Of a DNA stretch of 18,758 nucleotides, positions 8,268 to 15,375 are shown piece by piece. Source of the DNA: JBLKSS01 sp047607725 (GTDB lineage Bacteria; Pseudomonadota; Gammaproteobacteria; Enterobacterales; Enterobacteriaceae); assembly GCF_047607725.1 (NCBI RefSeq), contig NZ_JBLKSS010000018.1:1-18758 (forward strand), given 5' to 3'. A program made the translations under genes and the position numbers. Every line of letters starts with the position of its first letter. Position 1 is the first letter of the stretch. The notes beneath the pieces were generated by a model. It did no database searches. It worked only from the letters and a program-made list of their open reading frames with translations, and was not told the origin of the DNA.

Positions 8268-8975
8268 TCAATCCGTCGGCAGACCCACACTGGTGACCTC
8301 TTCGGCGGTCAGCGCGCGGTATTCCCCCGGCTGAAGATGCTCATCCAGCACAATGGCGCCGATTCGCTCGCGATGCAGCGCTACCACGTGATTACCAAGC
8401 GCGGCGAACATGCGTTTCACTTGGTGATAGCGGCCCTCGCTGAGGGTCAGACGGACCTGCAGCGGCGAAAGCGCTTCCAAACGGGCGGGACGGGTAGGCA
8501 GCTTTTCGCCGCGCAGCATTATCCCGGCGGCGAAACGCTCGGCGGTCTCCTCCGCCAGCGGCTGTTCCAGCGTCACTAAATAGTCTTTTTCGCAATGATG
8601 CCGCGGCGACGTTAGCCGGTGCGACCATTGCCCGTCATCGGTCAACAGCACCAGACCGGTGGTATCAATGTCCAGCCGGCCGGCGGCGTGCAGCTTATCC
8701 GGCACCGGTTCATCAATGAAATACAGGAGGGTGGGATGATCGGGATCGTCCGTGGAACAGACATAACCCTGGGGCTTGTGCAGCATGAAATAGCGCGCGG
8801 TCAGAATCTGCTGCAGCACGTTACCGTCAAAGCGCACCTGGTGTTCAGGCAGCAGCTGGAACGCCCCTTGCCGAATCACCTCGTCATCCACGGTGACGCG
8901 TTTGGCGCGCCGCTCGCGCACCACCAGGGCCCGGCTGATGCCCAGCTGTTGAGATAAAAATTTGTCCAGTCGCAT
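8268..8975 (-). CDS. rsuA: 16S rRNA pseudouridine(516) synthase RsuA
   Basis: RsuA isomerises U516 of 16S rRNA to pseudouridine during small-subunit assembly. The 235-residue protein (231 in E. coli) has an N-terminal S4-like RNA-binding domain (MRLDKFLSQQLGISRALVVRE). The catalytic domain has the motif GRLD (residues 99-102, catalytic Asp102), followed by DTTGLVLLTDDG. The C-terminal motif is EGRYHQVKRMFAALG. It is read away from radD and is first in a two-gene unit with the broken bcr. No defect is visible. Its Shine-Dalgarno is weak. Confidence 0.96.
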   Translation of the reverse strand: MRLDKFLSQQLGISRALVVRERRAKRVTVDDEVIRQGAFQLLPEHQVRFDGNVLQQILTARYFMLHKPQGYVCSTDDPDHPTLLYFIDEPVPDKLHAAGRLDIDTTGLVLLTDDGQWSHRLTSPRHHCEKDYLVTLEQPLAEETAERFAAGIMLRGEKLPTRPARLEALSPLQVRLTLSEGRYHQVKRMFAALGNHVVALHRERIGAIVLDEHLQPGEYRALTAEEVTSVGLPTD

Positions 8976-9115
8976 TAACGTTGTTTTGCCTGTAATCTTG
9001 GGAAGCGCCTGGCGATAGCGGCGCCCCGCAGGGGAACCGCCGCGGCTGAAAAAAACGTCAGCCCCTCGCGCAGGCAGAACAGCCGTTGCTGTTTATGCCA
9101 TGAGTATACCGGGGC

Positions 9116-10708
9116 TTGCCCACCGGCGCCGGCAAAAGCCTGGTCATCGCCGAGCTGGCGCGTGACCGTGTCCTGGTGTTGGCGCACGTGAAAGAGCTGG
9201 TGGCGCAAAATGCGCAAAAATACCGCGCCCTGGGGCTGGATGCGGCTATCTTCGCCGCCGGCCTGAAGCTGCGCGACAGCGCCGGCAAAATGGTTTTCGG
9301 CAGCGTACAGTCCGTTGCGCGCAATCTGGATGCGTTCACCACCCCTTTCTCGCTGCTGATCATCGATGAATGCCACCGCCTTGGGGACGACGACGACAGC
9401 CAATATCAGCAGGTGATCCGCCATCTACGCGAGGTGGATCCGGGGCTGCGCGTTCTCGGTCTTACCGCGACCCCCTACCGGTTGGGGAAGGGATGGATTT
9501 ATCATTTCCATTACCACTGGAGGGTAGGCGGCGATGAGCGTTGTTTCTTTCGCGACTGCATCTTTGAACTGCCGCTGCACTACATGGTGAAAGCATGGCT
9601 ATCTGGTGCCGCCCGAACGGTTGGATATGCCGGTGCGCCATTACGATTTTAGCCGCCTCTCGCCCAACGCTCTGGGCGACTATCCCGCCGTCGCCCTCAA
9701 CGGCGAACTGCAGCGCCAGCGCCGCGACCGTCGAGCACGCCGGCGAAATTCTCAGCCTACTGCCGCCGGATCAGGCGGCGCTGGTCAGCGCCGAGACGCC
9801 CGCCGCCGAGCGCGATCGCCTCATTAATGCTTTCCGCGCGCAGCGCCTGCATTACCTGGTCAACGTGTTGTGGTGCTTACCACCGGTTTCGATGCGCCGC
9901 ACGTTGACGTCATCGCCATCCTGCGCCCGACGGAATCGGTAAGCCTGTATCAACAGATCGTTGGCCGCGGTTTGCGCCTCTATCCCGGCAAAACCGCGTG
10001 CCTTATCTTGGATTATGCCGGGAATGGGCATGATCTCTATTCGCCGGAAGTCGGACAAACAAAACCGGCGCAGGGAGCCAACCGGTACAGGTCTTCTGTC
10101 CCGCCTGCGGTTTCGCCAATCTGTTTTGGGGCAAAACAGCCGGCGACGGCGCGGTTGTCGAACATTGTGGCCGTCGTTGCCAGGGCTGGCTCGAGGACGA
10201 AAGTGGCACGCACCAGCAGTGCGATTATCGTTTTTGTTTTAAATTGTGTCCCGATTGCGACGCCCAGAACGATATCGCCGCCCGCCGCTGCCATCATTGC
10301 CAGCGGATTTTGCTGGATCCGGACGATATGCTTAAGGCCGCGCTGCGTTTAAAAGATGCGCTGGTGCTGCGCTGCAGCGGCATGTCGCTGCGCGCGGGCC
10401 AGGATGAGAAGGGAGAATGGTTGCAGGTCACCTATTTTGATGAGGACGGCGCCGACGTCGGCGAGCGATTCCGCCTGCACACGCCGGCGCAGCGACGGCT
10501 GTTTACGCTGCGTTTTCTGCCTTTGCACCTGCGCGCCGCGGGAATGCCCTTTGCCTGGCGGTGCGCGGCGGATATCGAGGCGGCGGTGGATAAACTCCGG
10601 GCGTCGGATTTTGTCGTCGCCCGCCGGCGCGGCCATTTTTGGCAGGTGCGCGAAAAGGTCTTCGACTACCAGGGCCGCTTTCGCCGCGCCCATGAATTAC
10701 GCGGCTGA
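9116..10708 (+). pseudogene. radD: DNA repair helicase-like RadD (YejH), heavily degraded
   Basis: RadD is a superfamily-2 ATPase involved in DNA repair and radiation tolerance in E. coli. Here the similarity begins abruptly at Walker A (LPTGAGKS); the first 30 or so residues are missing. Motif II (DECHR) and motif III (GLTATPYRLGKG) follow. A frameshift near 9592 (VKAWLSG instead of VKHGYLV) comes next, then a deletion of about 25 codons near 9725, where GELQRQ runs into SAATVEHAGEIL. Further shifts lie near 9866 and 10078. Beyond those come the helicase C-terminal motifs (TTGFDAPHVD, QQIVGRGLR), the Cys-rich zinc region (CPACGF, CPDCDAQ, RRCHHC) and the end FDYQGRFRRAHELRG. The end is at TGA 10706-10708. 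It sits between rsuA and rplY as in E. coli and is clearly dead. Confidence 0.93.
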
Positions 10709-10719
10709 CCGGGTTTTGT

Positions 10720-10748
10720 TTGCCCCGCGCCGGTAATTCCGGTAAAAT
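10720..10748 (+). promoter_or_regulatory. Sigma-70 promoter of rplY
   Basis: TTGCCC (10720-10725) and TAAAAT (10743-10748) are separated by exactly 17 bases. They lie about 85 bases upstream of the rplY ATG and just after the radD stop. This gives rplY its own promoter, so the decay of radD need not affect L25 supply. Confidence 0.65.
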
Positions 10749-10833
10749 CCTGCCCGCTTACTCACAAGCACGTTTATCCTGCCTGTTTCTGGGTCGCCTG
10801 TAGCAGGTTCAATTCCAGGTTTTGAGAAAAATT

Positions 10834-11118
10834 ATGTTAACTATCAACGCTGAAATCCGCAAAGACCAGGGTAAGGGTGAGAGCCGCCGCCTGCGTCTCG
10901 CGAACAAGTTCCCGGCTATCGTTTACGGCGGCGCTGAAGCGCCGGTGGCTATCGAGCTGGATCATGATATCGTTTTGAACACCCAGACTAAAGAAGGCTT
11001 TTACAGCGACGTTCTGGCCCTGGTCATCGACGGTAAAGAAAGCAAAGTGAAGGTACAGGCGGTGCAGCGTCATCCGTTCAAACCGAAACTGACCCATATC
11101 GACTTCGTTCGCGCTTAA
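10834..11118 (+). CDS. rplY: 50S ribosomal protein L25
   Basis: L25 binds 5S rRNA in the large ribosomal subunit. The 94-residue product (MLTINAEIRKDQGKGESRRL...LTHIDFVRA) matches the short enterobacterial L25 end to end and in length, without the C-terminal CTC extension. ATG 10834-10836 is chosen because it gives the conserved N-terminus; an upstream in-frame TTG at 10822 would add four atypical residues. The ribosome-binding site is weak (GAG about 9 bases upstream). The gene is flanked by a good promoter and a strong terminator and is a single-gene unit. Confidence 0.97.
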   Translation: MLTINAEIRKDQGKGESRRLRLANKFPAIVYGGAEAPVAIELDHDIVLNTQTKEGFYSDVLALVIDGKESKVKVQAVQRHPFKPKLTHIDFVRA

Positions 11119-11135
11119 GCGTACTACGTCGTGAG

Positions 11136-11163
11136 AAAACGCCGCATCCTGCGGCGTTTTTTT
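11136..11163 (+). terminator. Intrinsic terminator of rplY
   Basis: ACGCCGCA-TCC-TGCGGCGT forms a perfect 8-bp stem with a 3-base loop, extended by A on the left and T on the right and ending in seven T. It begins about 18 bases after the rplY stop. The A-tract on the other side means it could also stop minus-strand transcription arriving from the accessory block at 11299. Confidence 0.9.
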
Positions 11164-11298
11164 ATCTCTACCGATAAACCGCCCCCTTTCAGACTGTTTT
11201 ATCAGGGGAGCGCTTCGCACACGGCGCCAGCCGTGGCATTGACCACCGGGCGAATCGCCGCGGCCACCGGAGCCTCCGCACGTTAACTCGTATCGTAT

Positions 11299-11804
11299 CT
11301 AGCTCATTCGCAACGGTTTTTTAAGTTTTTTCGCCAGCCTGCTTTCTATCTTTGCGCTTATTTTATCCACCGCCGACTCTATCATCGCCTCCCCTGCCGT
11401 TACGCCAACGGCATCAACCGTGGATTTGTCCATCATAGCCTCTGCCGCCGATTTGAACATCGAACCCACCGCATCTTGCATCGCTTCGCTTCGCTTAACG
11501 ACCCTACCGCCGATTCGGCCAAGGATTCGACAAAAGCGGCGCCCATTTCTTTAACGGCTTCATAGGTCGCCACCGCGGCAAGAGCGCCAACCGTTTCCGC
11601 AGCCGGTTCCAAAGCCACCTCGGCATCGGCCTCTATAACCGTACCCCCTGCCTGATCCCGGATCCAACCCGCATCGGCTTGGATATCCTTTCGCGCTGCC
11701 GATGTCATTTCCCCCTCCGCGACGGCTCGGATATCCGCTTGCCCCGCCGATGTCATGACCTCATCCGCACCGGCGTGTGCAACCGTTTCCGCTGGTGTTT
11801 CCAT
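11299..11804 (-). pseudogene. Alanine-rich acidic repeat protein, frameshifted, unknown function
   Basis: I do not recognise this gene. Translation starts at ATG 11802-11804 (GGGGAGGG just upstream) and runs in one frame to about 11490, then hits a stop at 11433. A second frame continues seamlessly (QDAVGSMFKSAAEAMMDKS...) to TAG at 11299. The junction is a triplicated pentamer (AAGCG on this strand, 11482-11496). With two copies the frames would join into a protein of about 166 residues. The product is Ala/Glu/Asp-rich with degenerate helical repeats: a 16-residue repeat (EMTSAARKDIQADA / VMTSAGQADIRAVA) near the N-terminus and similar EAM...AV units near the C-terminus. It ends in a basic tail (RLAKKLKKPLRMS). 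There are no Cys residues or membrane segments in the joined product. It is the last of three minus-strand genes. Confidence 0.6.
11482..11496. repeat. Triplicated pentamer at the frameshift site
   Basis: Three perfect copies of CGCTT (plus strand; AAGCG on the coding strand) sit exactly where the two frames of the Ala-rich gene meet. Losing or gaining one copy shifts the frame by five bases. Two copies would restore one continuous reading frame (LSEAMQDAVGSM). Slipped-strand mispairing is the obvious origin. Confidence 0.85.
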
Positions 11805-11873
11805 GACCCTCCCCTCGCCTATTTCTGCGCCAAGATCTTCTTCCGAGGAGATATCGGCGCTACCGTTAACCTG

Positions 11874-12335
11874 TTACATTTCAGTGGGCATGTCAGTGTG
11901 CTTTTTTCTGTTCAACAGGTAGTAGGCGCTTCCTACTACCCCCACCGTGCCAGCAGCGCTGCCGCCGGCTTCCTTAAGGGTAGAAGGAAGGGTTTGATTT
12001 TTTTCAGCCTCGATTTTGACCTTCTCCTCACAGGGCGTAACATAGTTAGCGATGAATTCCTGATTAGCTTTATCCATTAAAGATGGAGTATTATTTTTGC
12101 TATCCATCCCCGCCGGAGAGGAAGTGAGCGTATAGTGTTTATTCGCAATCGACAGCGCCATAATGCCAGGATAGCCCTGATTCACTAATGTCTTGTAATG
12201 AGGCGCTTTGTCCAGCTTAACATACGCTTTGATGGCGTCTTTAATCTCGTCGAGTATGAGATTTAATTTCTTTTCATTCAACCTAAGAACATGACTGTTT
12301 TTACTTAACTCCTCTTCCACCACTGCAACCGCCAC
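11874..12335 (-). CDS. Unknown protein with C-terminal membrane anchor
   Basis: This gene is not recognised. The protein has about 150 residues. The first candidate start is GTG 12333-12335, but AAGAGG ends there, so GTG 12321-12323 (11 bases on) is the more likely start. The body is hydrophilic and predicted helical (VEEELSKNSHVLRLNEKKLNLILDEIKDAIKAYVKLDK). A Gly/Ala-rich hydrophobic stretch (AAGTVGVVGSAYYLL) follows near the C-terminus, then NRKK and a short tail. This is the layout of a tail-anchored or C-terminally membrane-inserted protein. It begins 9-20 bases after the stop of the gene at 12345, so the two are surely co-transcribed. Base composition is AT-richer than the backbone genes on either side, suggesting transfer. 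A secreted effector or its partner is possible but unproven. Confidence 0.6.
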   Translation of the reverse strand: MAVAVVEEELSKNSHVLRLNEKKLNLILDEIKDAIKAYVKLDKAPHYKTLVNQGYPGIMALSIANKHYTLTSSPAGMDSKNNTPSLMDKANQEFIANYVTPCEEKVKIEAEKNQTLPSTLKEAGGSAAGTVGVVGSAYYLLNRKKHTDMPTEM

Positions 12336-12344
12336 CTCTTGCTG

Positions 12345-13226
12345 TTACTCATAGGGTTTACTGATTTTTCTCAATAATGTCTGGAATTTCTTTTCAGAAT
12401 GGGCAATCGTATAGCAAATCCGAAACGACTGATAGGCATTTGACGCCTCATTGATTGCGTCATTGCGTAACTCCTCGGCGAAACTTTTCAATTTCTGTAC
12501 GTATCGAGATGATAAACCGTCTTTTTTAATATGAATTTCGTGCTTATTGAGATCGTGTTTTGCCGACCGGGCGGACTCAAGAAAATCTTCGGCCTGTTTA
12601 CAGGTCCGTTTTGCGACAATCAACAGCCCATAAGATACATTGGCTATCTTTTCATTTTTAATAGCCGCTATTGAATAATACAAGGTGTTCAGAGCGTTGA
12701 CGGCTTTAGAATAGGATTTTTCCGCCACTTTCAAGATTAATGTGTCATACACGCGTTTATGTAGACCCGTATCCGCCGACCGTTTCGTTCTGAGGTTACC
12801 CAGAGACAACCCTCTCCGATCACACTGAGAGACGTTGCTTTGCACGGGAAGATAAAGCCCGGGCGAAGGGGCAGCCGTCGCTCCCTGTGATCCATTATGA
12901 GTCAGCGCGGTTGAACCCATGGCCACATTGGCAGCCGTATGATTCAGGTTGCCAATGACATGGGTTGAGTGGAGAAACGATAGGAATGTTATCAGGTTTG
13001 CGATTTTACTTTGCTTTAACCTAGGGGGGCCGGCATTCATGTCATTTCTGGCATTGATTAGGCCGAAAATTCTTTGGCCAGCGGCGTTATTATCCCCTGC
13101 CGGGCTCGGAAGTAAAATCCGGTCTCTGCGTTTCTCGGCAAATGTTTTTTTATTTTTATCATGACGAACGTTATAATATTTACCGACTACGTTTTTTTGC
13201 AATGCTACAGATGATATGGGCATCAT
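12345..13226 (-). CDS. Unknown 293-residue protein, first gene of accessory operon
   Basis: This gene is not recognised. AGGAGG lies 3 bases before one ATG (13224-13226) and 6 bases before the next (13221-13223); the second spacing is better. The N-terminal 65 residues are basic and low-complexity. One moderately hydrophobic stretch follows (ANLITFLSFLHSTHVIG, about 76-92), then a Ser/Thr/Gly/Ala-rich linker. A short basic motif LRTKRSAD (about residue 150) precedes a helical, Lys/Ala-rich C-terminal domain to the end (...LRKISKPYE). The motif RTKR fits the R-x-K/R-R pattern of furin-type cleavage sites, though by itself this is weak evidence. Composition is AT-richer than the flanking genes. 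It sits between rplY and yejK, which are neighbours in E. coli, so this is inserted DNA. A host-directed secreted protein is one guess. Confidence 0.6.
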   Translation of the reverse strand: MMPISSVALQKNVVGKYYNVRHDKNKKTFAEKRRDRILLPSPAGDNNAAGQRIFGLINARNDMNAGPPRLKQSKIANLITFLSFLHSTHVIGNLNHTAANVAMGSTALTHNGSQGATAAPSPGLYLPVQSNVSQCDRRGLSLGNLRTKRSADTGLHKRVYDTLILKVAEKSYSKAVNALNTLYYSIAAIKNEKIANVSYGLLIVAKRTCKQAEDFLESARSAKHDLNKHEIHIKKDGLSSRYVQKLKSFAEELRNDAINEASNAYQSFRICYTIAHSEKKFQTLLRKISKPYE

Positions 13227-13618
13227 AAACCTCCTGTTCTATTTAGGTTCCATTCTGCATTCGGTTAAAATATAGCGCGGAACATCTGGTGGATGATATT
13301 ACACAAAGAGGGATATTAAATTCTGGCAAAACATTCATCTAAAAAATAAGACCAAAGATTATGACATCGCCAGACATTTCTTGAAATTCATTATTAAAGT
13401 CGCAAGGGCTACGTTAATGTTATTTTTCCAGAAAGGTAGCATAGCGTCAGTCAGCATTGCAACAAAAACGCCCCCGCCAGAAAGGGGTTAAGGATAGACT
13501 TTTGTGCATAAGGCAATTTCACGCCAATAATTGACGCCACCCCTAACGACCAGACGTGTGAAAATACCCACCTTAAAGCACCACGAAATATTTGACGGTG
13601 GTTTAACGTTTATATGCG
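13227..13618. other. AT-rich promoter region of the accessory operon
   Basis: About 390 bases have no gene. The region lies between the end of yejK and the start of the accessory operon, both on the minus strand. A TATATT in the minus-strand sequence near 13270 is a possible -10 box, without a good -35. A small GC-rich inverted repeat near 13470-13488 (CCCCCGCC...GGGG) may be what is left of a yejK terminator, but it lacks a U-tract. No recognisable operator. Confidence 0.4.
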
Positions 13619-14623
13619 TTAGTTGCCGTTACGCCGGCGGGTCAGTTGATCGCGCAAATTCGGCGGTGTTCCTTTTATGGTCAAGGTGTCCGTCGCGGCA
13701 TCCCTGAATATACGCTCGCCGAGCAATTGTGCATCGAAATTCAGGGTAACCCCACCGCCGCTGCCGGCATATTTGGTTAGCTGGCGCAGCGTGCCGCGAT
13801 CGGCCGGGAACGTTTCCTCCAGCGCATAGCCCTGTTCGCTAGAGAAAGCCTGAAAGGTCTTTTCACCCACCGGCGCAAGGGCCACGGAAAGCTCCGCCAG
13901 CGCGATCTCTTCGCCGGCCTGCAACTGCTCTTTACAGTAACTATGTACCTGCTGGCGAACATCTTGCCGTTGGTGGTTATCGAGATGCGCCTCGGTACAA
14001 TAATCATCCACCGCCTGCAGCAGACCACGGTTTTGCACCTTGGTGTCCAACCCCTCGACTGCTGCGAGAAAGTCCATAAAGAAATCCGAGACTTTACGTC
14101 CGACGCGCCCTTTCAAAAACGTCAAATAGCGTGCCGAGTCCGGCTGGGTTTCCCATTCGGTCAAATCGATGCGCGCCACAATATCGGCGTGATGGATATC
14201 CAGATAGTGGGTACTGCTGATATCCAGCTGTTCATTCACCCGCATACTTTGGCAGGTGCCGAGTACCGCAATAATGAGATACTCCACCGCCAGATAACGA
14301 TATTGGCAAAACAGTACGATCCCCCCTTCGGCAAAAGGGTATTTCGCCAACTCATCGCGCAGTCGCCCCGTCGCGGCGCGGCTGAAGCCGAGAAAGTCTT
14401 CATTCCCCCGGCGGCAGCCGCGTACCGCATCCACCAGTTCGCTCTGCGGCGTAAAGACACCATAAGCCTTGCTTTTGGCGCTATAGACGCGGTGCAGTTC
14501 GGCCATCATGTCTTGCACCGCCGGCGAAACCTCAAGCGGTGATTCGCGCAGCACCAGTTCCAGCGTCTGTTCATCACGCTTAATTATTTGATGCAGGGCA
14601 ATCTGGTCAATATCCAGACTCAT
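13619..14623 (-). CDS. yejK: Nucleoid-associated protein YejK (NdpA)
   Basis: YejK is a nucleoid-associated protein found on DNA in E. coli. From memory, it is reported to interact with topoisomerase IV and gyrase. The 334-residue product (335 in E. coli) is collinear with E. coli YejK: MSLDIDQIALHQIIKRDEQTLELVLR at the start, then FSRAATGRLRDELAKYPFAEGG, HYLDIHHADIVARIDLTEWET and RYLTFLKGRVGRKVSDFFMDFL. The end reads DTLTIKGTPPNLRDQL. ATG 14621-14623 has GGAG about 9 bases upstream. The frame is open throughout. It is divergent from yejL-yejM, and a miniature element has landed in the shared upstream region about 100 bases from its start. Confidence 0.96.
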   Translation of the reverse strand: MSLDIDQIALHQIIKRDEQTLELVLRESPLEVSPAVQDMMAELHRVYSAKSKAYGVFTPQSELVDAVRGCRRGNEDFLGFSRAATGRLRDELAKYPFAEGGIVLFCQYRYLAVEYLIIAVLGTCQSMRVNEQLDISSTHYLDIHHADIVARIDLTEWETQPDSARYLTFLKGRVGRKVSDFFMDFLAAVEGLDTKVQNRGLLQAVDDYCTEAHLDNHQRQDVRQQVHSYCKEQLQAGEEIALAELSVALAPVGEKTFQAFSSEQGYALEETFPADRGTLRQLTKYAGSGGGVTLNFDAQLLGERIFRDAATDTLTIKGTPPNLRDQLTRRRNGN

Positions 14624-14720
14624 GATCTATTCTCCATTCTGGTCAGGTGCGTATTCAAACACCGAATAGCCCGCCGCTGCAACTCTGTTGCCGCCGCCGC
14701 GAACTGAACCTGAAACGCTA

Positions 14721-15045
14721 GTAAGCGCCCCGTGGAGGACGTCTTGAATTATTGGTGGGTTTGTTGTATGAGACAGTAAACCTAAGTTGCACGCTTATGC
14801 TCATTGTATTGATTTTAATAACTTTTATTTCCATCCCGGTTTGAGTGATATGAAATTAGTGGTTCTGAAGTTTGTGATAGTGTCCATTAAAATTTAAGTG
14901 GACACTATCATCGCCGGATTATCCATGATCTGACAGCCGTCCCTTATAGGATGCGGGTTCACTAGGCATCGTAGTGGAACATATTCTTACCGGGCCATAC
15001 AACAAACCCACCAATAATTCAAGACGTCCTCCACGGAGCGCTTAC
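14721..15045. mobile_element. IS66-like miniature element (MITE), copy 2, with target duplication
   Basis: A 325-bp element has 49-bp terminal inverted repeats starting GTAAGCGCCCCG and the same internal dyad (14875-14910) as copy 1. It is flanked by a perfect 8-bp direct repeat, AAACGCTA, at 14713-14720 and 15046-15053. This proves transposition of this exact unit and fixes its ends. GTAAGCG ends plus an 8-bp duplication point to the IS66 family. It is nearly identical to copy 1 over the right two thirds, and about 12 bases shorter in the left subterminal region. No coding capacity. It sits between yejK and yejL. Confidence 0.85.
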
Positions 15046-15138
15046 AAACGCTAAGAGGGTTAGAAACGATAAAAGTGCGGAAAAAGGGGAGTTGATACGG
15101 TAAGATACCGGACTTTGACAGGCCACATAGATGATATT

Positions 15139-15355
15139 ATGCCACAAGCATCCCGTTACAGTGACGAACAGATAGAGGTCCTGCTTGCAGAGCTGGCAGC
15201 GGTACTGGAAAAATATCGTACGCCGACCGATCTCGCGCTGATGGTCCTGGGGAATATGGCTACCCATGTGATTAGCACCGGAGATGCGCGGCACGCTGGT
15301 AAAATCGTTCACCGACGCCCTGCATGCCTCGGTGCCGTTTCCCGATACGCATTAA
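15139..15355 (+). pseudogene. yejL: YejL (UPF0352), frameshifted
   Basis: This small conserved enterobacterial protein of unknown function is normally about 75 residues. The start MPQASRYSDEQIEVLLAELAAVLEKYRTPTDLALMVLGNMATHVIST matches E. coli YejL closely. The frame then breaks near 15281, and the family's C-terminal part (EMRGTLVKSFTDALHASV) continues in the next frame, ending at TAA 15353-15355. Alignment with E. coli (NTSIAPAQRQAIANSF) shows about four residues missing at the junction, so the lesion is best read as an 11-bp deletion. The original frame runs on, in frame, into yejM, so the shift may create a YejL-YejM read-through product. ATG 15139-15141 is the conserved start. Confidence 0.85.
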
Positions 15356-15375
15356 GCACAAGCCAAGACAGAGCT

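Noticed and set aside
9050..9115. LexA box upstream of radD
   Set aside because: A CTGT is present near 9089, but no matching ACAG lies at the right spacing.
11679..12080. Plus-strand 133-codon frame across the accessory genes
   Set aside because: It straddles the gap between two minus-strand genes and has no ribosome-binding site or recognisable domain.
13043..13226. Signal peptide in the 293-residue protein from an internal ATG at about residue 62
   Set aside because: The hydrophobic stretch is only moderate and the internal ATG lacks a Shine-Dalgarno, whereas the upstream start has AGGAGG.
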